From the NCBI GenBank assembly GCA_017849395.1, contig JAFIHO010000294.1, positions 1-6,827 on the forward strand: a DNA stretch of 6,827 bases, given 5' to 3'. Numbering within the stretch: position 1 is the stretch's first letter; each line of letters starts with the position of its first letter. Made by a program: the position numbers and the translations under genes. Of the stretch, positions 1 through 6,764 are shown piece after piece. The notes under the pieces were generated by a model, which saw nothing but the letters and a program-made list of their open reading frames with translations, did no database searches and was not told where the DNA came from. Source of the DNA: Hyphomicrobiales bacterium. GTDB lineage: Bacteria; Pseudomonadota; Alphaproteobacteria; Micropepsales; Micropepsaceae.

Positions 1-261
1 ACGCCGATGACACCGCCGCCCGGCGTCACGCTGAAATCCACCGCCTGGCGCATTGCCAGGCATACAAGGGCGGATGCCGGACATAAGCCGCGTGTGGCGC
101 GGACATTCGAGGACACGCCCTTCTATGCCAGGAGCCTGATCAAATCGCGGCTATGGGGTGAAAATGCCGACCTGTTTCACGAAAGCCTGTCGCTGGACCG
201 CTTCGCCGCACCAGTGGTGCGCGCGATGCTACCGTTCCGAATGCCGCGCAGATTCTTTTGA
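1..261 (+). CDS. crtC: Carotenoid 1,2-hydratase (hydroxyneurosporene synthase), 3' end only
   Basis: CrtC adds water across the C-1,2 double bond of acyclic carotenoids such as neurosporene or lycopene, an early step towards spheroidene or spirilloxanthin. Only the last 86 codons are present; the reading frame is open from base 1 and stops with TGA at 259-261. The visible C-terminus contains WRIARHTRADAG, then FEDTPFYARS, HESLSLDRF and a terminal MLPFRMPRR. I recognise this series of blocks as the conserved end of the CrtC family; this is recall, not an alignment. The gene is convergent with crtB, and its last 33 bases overlap the end of a small minus-strand gene. The first ATG in view (7-9) is internal, not the true start. 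Nothing in the visible part looks broken. Confidence 0.85.
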   Translation, partial: TPMTPPPGVTLKSTAWRIARHTRADAGHKPRVARTFEDTPFYARSLIKSRLWGENADLFHESLSLDRFAAPVVRAMLPFRMPRRFF

Positions 262-384
262 CTCCGCATCGCGTTCTTTCGCCCCTTCGTCCCGGCTGGG
301 ACGGACGGACCATAATTCCCAGCCCGCCCAGGCCAGCGCCGCGCCATCGAACAGAAGGAATTCCATCAGGAAGATTGTGTTCAT
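229..384 (-). CDS. Small one-pass membrane protein, 51 aa, function unknown
   Basis: I do not recognise a named family. The frame starts at the ATG at 384-382 and stops with TAG at 231-229. The product begins MNTIFLMEFLLFDGAALAWA, so residues 2 to about 26 form one hydrophobic, tryptophan-containing segment ending in GWELWSVR. A strongly charged hydrophilic tail of about 24 residues (many E, D, K, R, S) follows. A single membrane anchor with a charged tail is what one expects of a real small membrane protein and not of a chance frame; the Arg-rich stretch after the helix suggests the tail is cytoplasmic. It lies 25 bases downstream of the crtB stop on the same strand, so it is probably the last gene of the bch-crt operon. 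A weak GGCAGG about 9 bases before the ATG may be the ribosome binding site. Its 3' end overlaps crtC by 33 bases. In Rhodobacter the equivalent slot after crtB holds tspO (crtK), but this product is far too short to be TspO. Confidence 0.68.
   Translation of the reverse strand: MNTIFLMEFLLFDGAALAWAGWELWSVRPSRDEGAKERDAESKESARHSER
286..324. repeat. Two mutually exclusive hairpins in the crtC/operon convergence zone
   Basis: TTCGTCCC (286-293) pairs with GGGACGGA (298-305) around a GGCT loop, giving eight pairs including one G-T. Alternatively GGCTGGGA (294-301) pairs perfectly with TCCCAGCC (317-324) around a 15-base loop. The two stems share bases and cannot form together. They lie 25 bases after the crtC stop and inside the small minus-strand gene. 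Neither is followed by a T tract on either strand, so a classic intrinsic terminator is not supported. A role in protecting the crtC mRNA 3' end is possible but inferred. GC-rich coding DNA produces such stems by chance. Confidence 0.35.
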
Positions 385-409
385 GCCAATCGCCTGCCCA
401 TAAGCTCCG

Positions 410-1444
410 TCAGGCGCGGACGCCGCGCTGCCGCTCCCGCTGCTGCAGCGTTATGAACAATTCCGCGACCCAAAGCACCTGACCGGAAATTCCACCGGCA
501 GCGGCGCTGGGCCGAGACAATGCCGCCGCATCAACGAGAAACTGCGACTGGGCCAGCGCCGGCCTGGCCGCTGAAGGCCGCGCGCGGACCGCATCCCCCA
601 GGGCTTGCGCCATCAGCGCCAACTTGCGCCGCCCCGATACACGCGCGCGGGCTGTGACCGGATCGAAATTGTTGCGCGCGATTTCCATGCCAATCTCCGC
701 ATAGATATGGCGTGCGGCGAAAATGGCCGGCCGGCAGGATGCCGGTAGGCCGGCGATACCGCCTTCCGCCCGCCGGTAGAGCCTGTCGGCATCCCGCAAA
801 AGCGCGGAAACAACCGCGCCGATCTCTGGCCGCCACTGCGGCGCCGCCAGCCACGTGCGGGGATCGATCCCCGCCTCCCGCAACAGGTTGCGCGGCAAAT
901 ACAGCCGCCCTGCCCGCGCGTCCTCTCCGACATCGCGCGCGATATTGGTCAGTTGCATCGCCACCCCCAGATCGCAGGCGCGCGCCAACACATCGGCGTC
1001 CCTCACCCCCATCAGCACCGTCATCATGGCCCCAACCGAACCGGCGACCCGCGCTGAATAGGCATAGACGTCATCCAACGTCTCGCAGGACACGCCCGCC
1101 ACATCCCATTCCAGCCCTTCGATCAGCGCTTCAGGCAGGGCGCGCGGCAGTGCATGGCGCCAGACCGTGTCGGCGAAGGCACGGTCAATGGCGCTGTTGG
1201 CGGGACTGCCCGCATAAGCGAGATCCAGCCGGTCGCGCAGCCGCATGATCGCGTCCGACGTGCCGCCCTCCACGTCCACCAGATCGTCGGACAGACGGCA
1301 AAAGGCGTAAAGCGCATAAGCCGCCTCGCGCACCCGGGCAGGAAGCAACAGCGAAGCGGCATGGAAGGATTTGGAGCCGGTGCGGATCATCGCGCGGCAG
1401 GCAGCGCGGTCCGCTGCGCTTGCGAAGTCAGAGCGCGTCGGCAT
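410..1444 (-). CDS. crtB: 15-cis-phytoene synthase
   Basis: CrtB condenses two geranylgeranyl diphosphate molecules head-to-head into phytoene, the committed step of carotenoid synthesis. The chosen start (ATG at 1444-1442) gives 344 residues, the usual family size, beginning MPTRSDFASAADRAACRAMI. The frame is open for 33 more codons upstream, but that stretch lies inside crtI and is poor in family features. Visible motifs are GSKSFHAASLLLP (residues 23-35), YAFCRLSDDLVD with the first Asp-rich motif (D53, D54, D57), and AYSARVAGSVGAMM (128-141). The second Mg-diphosphate motif is QLTNIARDVGED (164-175, with D171 and D175), followed by GRLYLP (179-184). All catalytic aspartates are present. 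The gene overlaps the crtI end by 17 bases, so translation is probably coupled; no good Shine-Dalgarno sequence precedes it. The small membrane protein gene follows after 25 bases. Confidence 0.95.
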   Translation of the reverse strand: MPTRSDFASAADRAACRAMIRTGSKSFHAASLLLPARVREAAYALYAFCRLSDDLVDVEGGTSDAIMRLRDRLDLAYAGSPANSAIDRAFADTVWRHALPRALPEALIEGLEWDVAGVSCETLDDVYAYSARVAGSVGAMMTVLMGVRDADVLARACDLGVAMQLTNIARDVGEDARAGRLYLPRNLLREAGIDPRTWLAAPQWRPEIGAVVSALLRDADRLYRRAEGGIAGLPASCRPAIFAARHIYAEIGMEIARNNFDPVTARARVSGRRKLALMAQALGDAVRARPSAARPALAQSQFLVDAAALSRPSAAAGGISGQVLWVAELFITLQQRERQRGVRA

Positions 1445-2939
1445 GAGGAACAAGCCGGTCGAGGATGCGGGCGGAGGACAATACGCCGGGCACTCCCGCA
1501 CCGGGATGGGTGCTCGCGCCGACGAAGTAGAGCCGATCGACATCTTCGCTCCTGTTATGAGGCCGGAACCACGCGCTCTGTGTCAGGACCGGCTCAAGGC
1601 CGAAAGCCGCGCCTTTCACGGACAGCAGGCGATCACGAAAATCCTGCGGCGTAAAGACCCTGGAGGTGACGATCTGATCCTCCAGCCCTGGCAGCACCGT
1701 CTCGGAAAGTCGGCGCGCGATGGCGCGGCGATAGGGTTCGGCCTGCGTGACCCAGTCCACGCCGCTGTCCAGATGCGGCACAGGCGACAGCACATAGAAA
1801 GCGTCGCAGCCATCTGGCGCCAGCGATGGATCGGTTGCGGTGGGGCGGTGCAGATAGAGGCTGAAATCCTCCGCCAGAATCTTGCGGTCGAATATGTCGG
1901 CGATAAGTTCGCGGTAGCGCGGTCCAAGAAGGATCGTGTGGTGCGGAACATCGGCGTATTTTCTACGGGTTCCGAAATACCATACGAACAGGCTCATGGA
2001 ATAGCGCGCATTTTCCAGTTTGCGGTCGGTCCAGCGCTTGCGGGGCGTTGCCGCCAGGAGCTTCTGGTAGGTCCAGGCAACATCGGCGTTGGACACCACG
2101 ATATCAGCCGCGATGGTTTCGCCGGACGCCAGCCGCACGCCGGTGGCCCGGCCCGATTCCACGATGATCTCGCCGACCTCGCTGTGATAGCGGATGGCGC
2201 CGCCCTGCCCGCGAATGAGTTCGACCATCCCGCGCACCAGTGCGCCGGTGCCGCCCATCGCGAAATGAACCCCCCAGCGCCGTTCCAGGAACGAGATCAG
2301 GCTGTAGACCGAAGTGGTGGTGAAGGGATTGCCGCCGACGAACAGCGGATGAAAGCTCAGGGCGAAGCGCAACCAGGGATGACGCACATAGCGGGCCGCC
2401 GTGGCGTAGACGCTGCGGTCACCGCGCAGGCGCGCCAGGTCGGGCGCTATGCGCACCATGCTGCCGAAGGTTTCGAACGGCACGTGCCCGAGCTTTTCAA
2501 ATCCGATGCGGAAAATCGCCTCGCTATGGCGCATGAAGCGTTCATAACCGGCAACGTCGCGGGGCGAAACGCGCGCCACCTCTGCCGCCATCGCGTCCGG
2601 TTGCGCCCTGCAATCCAGATGCCCGCCGTCATGGAACATGATGCGATAAAAAAGGTCGAGCGCGCGCAGCTCCACATCGTCCGACAGCCTGCGCCCGCAC
2701 AGCGCCCACAAATCCTCGAACAGAAAGGGCGCCGTGATGATGGTCGGACCGGCATCGAAGGTGAACCCGTCCTGCCGGAACACCGCGGCCCGGCCACCCG
2801 CCTGTTCCAGCCTTTCCAGCACGGTGACCCGATAGCCCCGCGCGCCTAGGCGGACGGCGGCGGCCAGCCCGCCAAAGCCGCTGCCGATAACCACCGCATG
2901 TGGCCTTGCGCCGGATGCATCTGCCTGTGTGCCGGTCAT
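1428..2939 (-). CDS. crtI: Phytoene desaturase (CrtI type, FAD-dependent)
   Basis: CrtI desaturates and isomerises phytoene in successive steps to neurosporene or lycopene, at the membrane surface. The product is 503 residues, typical for bacterial CrtI. The N-terminus holds the FAD-binding Rossmann motif VVIGSGFGGLAAAVRL (residues 16-31; G19, G21, G24) with the acidic E42 ending the second strand, then GGR (48-50) and FTFDAGPTIITAP (59-71). The C-terminus has the family signature LYFVGASTHPGAGVPGVLSS (470-489). The ATG (2939-2937) overlaps the bchO stop as ATGA, which fixes the start and implies translational coupling. Whether it makes three or four desaturations cannot be read from the sequence. 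The neighbouring crtC fits either the spheroidene or the spirilloxanthin branch. CrtD is a paralogue, but the direct pairing with crtB and the N-terminal sequence favour CrtI. Confidence 0.95.
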   Translation of the reverse strand: MTGTQADASGARPHAVVIGSGFGGLAAAVRLGARGYRVTVLERLEQAGGRAAVFRQDGFTFDAGPTIITAPFLFEDLWALCGRRLSDDVELRALDLFYRIMFHDGGHLDCRAQPDAMAAEVARVSPRDVAGYERFMRHSEAIFRIGFEKLGHVPFETFGSMVRIAPDLARLRGDRSVYATAARYVRHPWLRFALSFHPLFVGGNPFTTTSVYSLISFLERRWGVHFAMGGTGALVRGMVELIRGQGGAIRYHSEVGEIIVESGRATGVRLASGETIAADIVVSNADVAWTYQKLLAATPRKRWTDRKLENARYSMSLFVWYFGTRRKYADVPHHTILLGPRYRELIADIFDRKILAEDFSLYLHRPTATDPSLAPDGCDAFYVLSPVPHLDSGVDWVTQAEPYRRAIARRLSETVLPGLEDQIVTSRVFTPQDFRDRLLSVKGAAFGLEPVLTQSAWFRPHNRSEDVDRLYFVGASTHPGAGVPGVLSSARILDRLVPHADAL

Positions 2940-3808
2940 GGGTTTTGCGCCGCTTCCGCGATGATACGGGCAAAAAGGTCCGGCGCTTCCTCATGCGCCA
3001 GATGGCCGAAACCCTTGACGCCCATCACGCAGGCATTGGGCACCAGCGCCTTTATGGCATCGGCGTCGCGCGGCGGCACGGCGCGGTCACGCTCTGCCGC
3101 AACCAATAGAAGCGGTATCGCGAGCCTGGGCAGATCGCGTTTCAGGGAAGCCAGATCCCAGTTCGCCATCATTCCGACTGCGGCCTCGACATGCCGCTGT
3201 GTGCGCAGCAGGCGGGCATACAGATCAAGGCCTGCCGCATCGATATGCGATCCCGTGCCTTCGATCAGGCGGGCGACCGCGGCGGGATCGGACGCGCGCC
3301 ACGCCAAGAGCGGCGCCGCGAAGGGATTGAGAAACAGCAGCCGCGCCAGGGCAGGAAACATCACGGCCGCCATGCCGGGAAACGGCATCAGCGCGCCGTT
3401 GAGGCTGACGATGCGCCGCGGCGCGATGCTTCCATCCAGGGCCATCCGAATGGCAATCGCGGCCCCGGCGGAATGACCCGCCACCACATCCGGCGCGATA
3501 TTCATCTGCGCCAATAACGCGGCCAGGAACATGGCCATTCGCGGCAAGGCATATTGCTGGCGTGGCGGCGATTGGGTGAAACCATGCCCCGGCAGGTCCG
3601 GCATGATGACGCGAAAATCGCGCGCCAGCAGAGCGCCGAGCGTGCGCCAGGAATGCGTGGCCGCGCCCGTGCCATGGATGAGCAGAAGCACCGGGCCCTG
3701 CCCCATTGCCTGCACATGCCAGGTGAACCCTGCCGCCTCGACAAAAGCGCTCGCGGAACGGTTCGGCCAGTACGCACCTTCGACCTCCCAGTCCGGCTCG
3801 CTTTTCAT
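2936..3808 (-). CDS. bchO: Alpha/beta hydrolase BchO, Mg-chelatase accessory protein
   Basis: BchO is an alpha/beta-hydrolase-fold protein found with bchI and bchD in purple bacteria. It is annotated as a magnesium chelatase accessory factor, but its biochemical reaction is not settled. The start chosen is the ATG at 3808-3806, giving 290 residues starting MKSEPDWEVEGAYWPNR; the frame extends 105 codons further upstream but only as a shadow of bchD. The fold signature is clear: oxyanion-loop HGTGAATHSW (residues 45-54), nucleophile elbow GHSAG (111-115, Ser113), a likely acid in AAERDRAVPP (D241), and a likely catalytic His in GFGHLAHEE (H269). A complete triad suggests a true hydrolase and not a degenerate scaffold. 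It begins 7 bases after the bchD stop and shares ATGA with crtI, so it sits at the junction of the bacteriochlorophyll and carotenoid halves of the operon. Confidence 0.92.
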   Translation of the reverse strand: MKSEPDWEVEGAYWPNRSASAFVEAAGFTWHVQAMGQGPVLLLIHGTGAATHSWRTLGALLARDFRVIMPDLPGHGFTQSPPRQQYALPRMAMFLAALLAQMNIAPDVVAGHSAGAAIAIRMALDGSIAPRRIVSLNGALMPFPGMAAVMFPALARLLFLNPFAAPLLAWRASDPAAVARLIEGTGSHIDAAGLDLYARLLRTQRHVEAAVGMMANWDLASLKRDLPRLAIPLLLVAAERDRAVPPRDADAIKALVPNACVMGVKGFGHLAHEEAPDLFARIIAEAAQNP

Positions 3809-3815
3809 GGGATGG

Positions 3816-5600
3816 TCACGGCATCGCCGCACGCACGGCGTCGCGCATTGCGGTGGCATGCGCCTGTGGCAATGCGATATAGCGCGCACCCATCGCGCAA
3901 GCGAGGCGGGCGCCTTCCTCCCGCGCCCTTGGCGAGGTATCGACGAAAAGGACCGGCAATTTCTGGACCGCAAGCTGCCGCGCCGCCAGCATGGCGTGCT
4001 CGAAGCCGAGCGCGCGGCTTGCCTGGCCATCCCGCGCGATATTGGCTTGTCCGTCGGTGAGGAACACAAGCAGGGTCGCGCGCCCCCTGGCGCGCTCGCC
4101 CAATGCGGTGAGCATGGCCGCATCGATACCCGCCGCCAGCGGCGTGCCGCCGCCGCCGGGAAGCGCCGACAGCAAGGCCTTGGCGCGGGTCAACGACCGC
4201 GAAGGCGGAAGCATCAGATCGGCCGCCGCCCCGCGAAACGCAATCAGCGCCGCATAGGTGCGTGCGACATAGGCCTCGCCCAGCAGAAGTTCGACCGCGC
4301 CTTTGGCTTCCGCCAGGCGATGAAAAGCCGCCGATCCCGATGCATCGACGCAAAACACGATGGTGGATTCGCGGCGCTGGGCGAACTTGCGGATGCGAAA
4401 ATCCTCCTGGCGGACTTCAATGCGCTTGGCTTTGCCGCCGCGCTCGGCCCGGCGTATGGGCTGCCACGGCGCTGCCGCTCGCAAGGTCTCCACCAGCGCC
4501 AATCGCGCGCCCGCGCGCATCGGTGCCATGCGCACGCCGACGGGACGGCCCCGCGACAGCGAAGTTTGCGTCGTGCCGGTGCCGTTGCGGCGGCTGGGGG
4601 GATTGCGCTGCCCCATACCGTTCTTGAGCAGATCCAGCAAGCCGGGGGGCAACGCCGCCTGAACCGCATCGCACATCACATCTTCCAGCGCCTGCGACTG
4701 TTGCGGTTCGGATGTGGCGGTATCGCTGCTTTCGGGCGGCGGCTCGGCTTCGGCGTCTTCCTCCGCATCGGCGGCATTTTCTTCCGATGGCGGCGCGCTG
4801 CGCGCACGCGGGGCCAGGACCAGCCGCGCGGCAACAATGGCGTCGCTCTCGTCGACAGCACCTCGTCCGGCAAGCGCGGCTGAAGCGCGGGCCACGCGCA
4901 GCGCCAGAAGCGGTGCCGTCAGCGAGTCAATGCCAAAGCGGGCCGCCGTGACGATCAAGGCCGCCACGATATCATCCGGTGGCCTCTTGATTTCGCCAAG
5001 CCTGGCGCGGGCCGCGCGCATGTCCGCCGGTATGCTCGCCGCTGCCAGATCGCGATCATGCAGATCCTGCAGGTCGAGATGGAATGCCAGGCGCTGGGCC
5101 AGGATGTCGCGAAGCTGCTCGTCAGGCCCGATACCCTCGTCCAGCGCCACGATGCCTATGGCCGCCGGGATAAGGCGGGTCAATCCATCCCGCGCCAGCA
5201 CCACTTCGCGTCGATCCAGAACAGCGGCAATGCGCGCCGCGACGCTTGCGCTGGTGCGTTCGGCCATCGCCATTATCACAACCCCGCCATGGGCTTCGGC
5301 CAGCAGGCCATTCTGCAGGATGGGACGCCCCGCCTTCAGCGTCGCAGGCAGATCGATGCCGCCCAGCAGCCGGTCATCCTCTATGCTGGAAGGCAGGCGG
5401 CGCAACGGCGTACCCGGCGCCAGCAAATCGCGCAGCGTGTCCAGCCACCGATCGCGTACCGGCCCTGGCGCGGCGCGCAACACCACGCCGCCAAGCCCGG
5501 CAGGATCCAACGCGAAAAGCCGCGCCGCCAGCAACGCATCCTCCCAATATGAGGAGTGAGAGGACGAGGCAATTGCGTCCGAACCCAGCGCCGCGCTCAT
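3816..5600 (-). CDS. bchD: Magnesium chelatase subunit D (AAA-like domain plus VWA domain)
   Basis: BchD works with BchI as the ATPase motor complex that drives BchH to insert Mg2+ into protoporphyrin IX. The product has 594 residues. The N-terminal part (about 1-260) resembles the BchI AAA+ fold but its P-loop site reads RAAPGPVRDRW, with no GKS/T, as is usual for this subunit. An acidic, proline-rich linker covers about 266-304 (for example SEENAADAEEDAEAEPPPE). A basic stretch follows, with GRPVGVRMAPMRAGARLAL (351-369). The C-terminal von Willebrand factor A domain has a complete MIDAS: DASGS (D419, S421, S423), the GGGGTPLAAG segment (T486) and FLTDGQ (D516). The ATG (5600-5598) overlaps the bchI stop as ATGA; the frame is open for 72 further codons upstream, but these lie within bchI. 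The 7-base gap to bchO points to co-expression. Confidence 0.96.
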   Translation of the reverse strand: MSAALGSDAIASSSHSSYWEDALLAARLFALDPAGLGGVVLRAAPGPVRDRWLDTLRDLLAPGTPLRRLPSSIEDDRLLGGIDLPATLKAGRPILQNGLLAEAHGGVVIMAMAERTSASVAARIAAVLDRREVVLARDGLTRLIPAAIGIVALDEGIGPDEQLRDILAQRLAFHLDLQDLHDRDLAAASIPADMRAARARLGEIKRPPDDIVAALIVTAARFGIDSLTAPLLALRVARASAALAGRGAVDESDAIVAARLVLAPRARSAPPSEENAADAEEDAEAEPPPESSDTATSEPQQSQALEDVMCDAVQAALPPGLLDLLKNGMGQRNPPSRRNGTGTTQTSLSRGRPVGVRMAPMRAGARLALVETLRAAAPWQPIRRAERGGKAKRIEVRQEDFRIRKFAQRRESTIVFCVDASGSAAFHRLAEAKGAVELLLGEAYVARTYAALIAFRGAAADLMLPPSRSLTRAKALLSALPGGGGTPLAAGIDAAMLTALGERARGRATLLVFLTDGQANIARDGQASRALGFEHAMLAARQLAVQKLPVLFVDTSPRAREEGARLACAMGARYIALPQAHATAMRDAVRAAMP

Positions 5601-6619
5601 GCGCCCAGAATCTCGGCCATCGCGCGCTCCACCCGCGCCGTCGATCCGGATTCGTCCAGCGGATTGCGCCGCAAGCGGTGACGCAACGCAATGGGCGCAA
5701 CGCGCCGGACATGGTCCTTGTTCACTGCTTTGCCGCCCTCCAGCGCCGCCGCCGCCCGTGCCGCCCGCATCAGGGTGAGTTCGCCGCGCAGCCCGTCCGC
5801 GCCCATCGCCATGCACAGCCGCGACATCAGTTCCAGTATCGTGTCCGCTATCTTCACGCCGGGTATGCGCTTGCGCGCCGCGGCGATCTGGGCGCCTATC
5901 CGCCGGTTTTCCGCCAGCCAGTCGCGGTTGAACGCCTCCGGATCGCGGTCGAACGCATCGCGGCGGCGCAGCACCTCGATGCGCTCCGCCAAATTCTGCG
6001 GCGTGCGCACCTCCACCGACAAGCCGAAGCGGTCCAGCAATTGCGGACGCAATTCGCCTTCCTCCGGATTGCCGCTGCCGACAAGCACAAAGCGCGCCGG
6101 ATGACGCACGCTCAGGCCTTCACGCTCCACGATATTCTCACCCGACGCGGCGACATCGAGCAGCAGATCCACCAAATGATCTTCCAGAAGATTGACTTCA
6201 TCGATGTAGAGAAAACCCCGATGCGCGCGCGCCAGCAGGCCCGGCTCGAAACCCTTTTCACCACGCGTCAGGGCACGCTCCAGATCCAGCGCGCCGACAA
6301 CGCGGTCCTCGGTGGCGCCCAGCGGCAGATCGATCACCGGCACCGGCACATCGACAAAGGCACGCTTCGCCTTCGCGGCGCCGCATCCGTCGGGACAGGC
6401 GGGGTTCGGGTTCTTCGGATCGCACTGGAAGCGACAGCCCTTTACCACGGCCATGGCGGGGAGCAACGATGCCAGCGCGCGCACGGCCGTCGACTTTCCC
6501 GTGCCCCGGTCACCGAACACCATGACCCCGCCGATGCTGCGGTCGGTGGCGGCGATCAAAAGCGCCAGCTTCATCTCCTCCTGGGCTACGATGGCGGCGA
6601 AGGGGAAAACCTGTGACAT
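5597..6619 (-). CDS. bchI: Magnesium chelatase subunit I (AAA+ ATPase)
   Basis: BchI is the AAA+ ATPase of Mg-chelatase; rings of BchI pair with BchD to power Mg2+ insertion by BchH, the first committed step of bacteriochlorophyll synthesis. The product has 340 residues, normal for the family. The N-terminus FPFAAIVAQEEMKLALL (5-21) is the conserved opening block and supports the ATG at 6619-6617. Walker A is GDRGTGKST (36-44), Walker B is FLYIDEVN (136-143), sensor 1 is GSGNPEEGELRPQLLDRFGL (181-200, N184), and the sensor 2 region is DGLRGE (275-280, R278). A four-cysteine segment (C62, C66, C75, C79) follows the P-loop helix; such Cys are known in bacterial BchI and may respond to redox, which is inference here. 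A GGAG lies only 2 bases before the ATG, closer than usual. It is the first gene of the minus-strand operon. Confidence 0.97.
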   Translation of the reverse strand: MSQVFPFAAIVAQEEMKLALLIAATDRSIGGVMVFGDRGTGKSTAVRALASLLPAMAVVKGCRFQCDPKNPNPACPDGCGAAKAKRAFVDVPVPVIDLPLGATEDRVVGALDLERALTRGEKGFEPGLLARAHRGFLYIDEVNLLEDHLVDLLLDVAASGENIVEREGLSVRHPARFVLVGSGNPEEGELRPQLLDRFGLSVEVRTPQNLAERIEVLRRRDAFDRDPEAFNRDWLAENRRIGAQIAAARKRIPGVKIADTILELMSRLCMAMGADGLRGELTLMRAARAAAALEGGKAVNKDHVRRVAPIALRHRLRRNPLDESGSTARVERAMAEILGA

Positions 6620-6649
6620 GGCTCCATCGTGGGCAAAGCCCCATAGCTA

Positions 6650-6667
6650 TGCAAGATAAAATTGACA
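6650..6667. promoter_or_regulatory. Degenerate second PpsR/CrtJ-like site
   Basis: TGC-N12-ACA has the right spacing but one mismatch (TGC for TGT) in the left half. Its right half ATTGACAC is identical to that of the perfect site, 26 bases away. PpsR/CrtJ family repressors commonly bind pairs of sites, often one strong and one weak, so this may be the partner site. It is nearer to bchI and overlaps the possible bchI -10 box. The match is too loose to stand on its own. Confidence 0.4.
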
Positions 6668-6678
6668 CATCATGATGT
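6667..6678. repeat. 12-base perfect palindrome ACATCATGATGT
   Basis: ACATCATGATGT equals its own reverse complement over all twelve bases, with no central spacer. It lies between the two PpsR-like sites: its first base is the last A of the weak site, and its last three bases are the TGT of the perfect site. It could be an operator for a second dimeric regulator competing with PpsR, or a by-product of the overlapping TGT/ACA half-sites. The sequence itself is certain; a function is not. Confidence 0.45.
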
Positions 6679-6693
6679 ACCGCGATATTGACA
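6676..6693. promoter_or_regulatory. PpsR/CrtJ operator TGT-N12-ACA
   Basis: TGTACCGCGATATTGACA matches the PpsR/CrtJ consensus TGT-N12-ACA exactly. This repressor family represses bch, crt and light-harvesting genes under oxic conditions in purple bacteria. The site ends 57 bases before the bchI ATG and 72 bases before the plus-strand ATG, so it could control both directions. The location in front of a bch-crt operon makes chance unlikely, though the core motif has only six fixed bases. Confidence 0.72.
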
Positions 6694-6764
6694 CTCAGTG
6701 CCCGTGACCGGCAAGGTGTCGCTACGCCACATTGTCTTGCGGCGGCCAACGGGGCGAACCGGTC

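Larger units (their letters stand above)
6620..6764. promoter_or_regulatory. Divergent control region between bchI and the plus-strand frame
   Basis: This is the only real gap between genes in the window. It is locally AT-richer (about 6641-6694) than the coding DNA around it. It must supply the promoter for bchI and the whole bchIDO-crtIB run, because all downstream junctions are tight. It holds a TGT-N12-ACA operator, a weaker copy, a 12-base palindrome and two ATTGACAC direct repeats. TTGACA hexamers at 6662-6667 and 6688-6693 could serve as plus-strand -35 boxes, but no convincing -10 lies at the right distance. On the minus strand TATCTT (6659-6654) could be a bchI -10 box without a good -35. 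That weak minus-strand promoter beside an operator would suit a regulated photosynthesis promoter; this is inference. Confidence 0.7.

Noticed and set aside
1445..1543. N-terminal extension of CrtB by 33 codons
   Set aside because: The extra residues are inside crtI in another frame and do not resemble a CrtB N-terminus; the ATG at 1444 gives the normal family length.
1371..2849. 492-codon open frame on the plus strand
   Set aside because: It lies fully antisense to crtI and the crtB start, both with clear family motifs. Its product is low-complexity, rich in Arg, Ala, Gly and Gln, with no domain I recognise. Long antisense frames are common in GC-rich genes.
3809..4123. N-terminal extension of BchO by 105 codons
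   Set aside because: This stretch is the C-terminal VWA domain coding region of bchD read in another frame; the BchO family begins near the ATG at 3808.
3531..4883. 450-codon open frame on the plus strand
   Set aside because: Antisense to bchO and bchD; Arg- and Gly-rich composition and no recognisable motif. A shadow of GC-rich codon use.
3816..5600. Missing Walker A in BchD as a sign of decay
   Set aside because: Loss of the P-loop is normal for the D subunit of Mg-chelatase; the VWA domain MIDAS is intact, so the gene looks functional.
5601..5816. N-terminal extension of BchD by 72 codons
   Set aside because: It overlaps the conserved C-terminus of bchI; the ATGA junction at 5597-5600 gives a normal 594-residue BchD.
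5246..6616. 456-codon open frame on the plus strand
   Set aside because: Antisense to bchI and the start of bchD. It is rich in Arg, Gln, Ala and His without domain features, and its end near the bchI start is coincidental.
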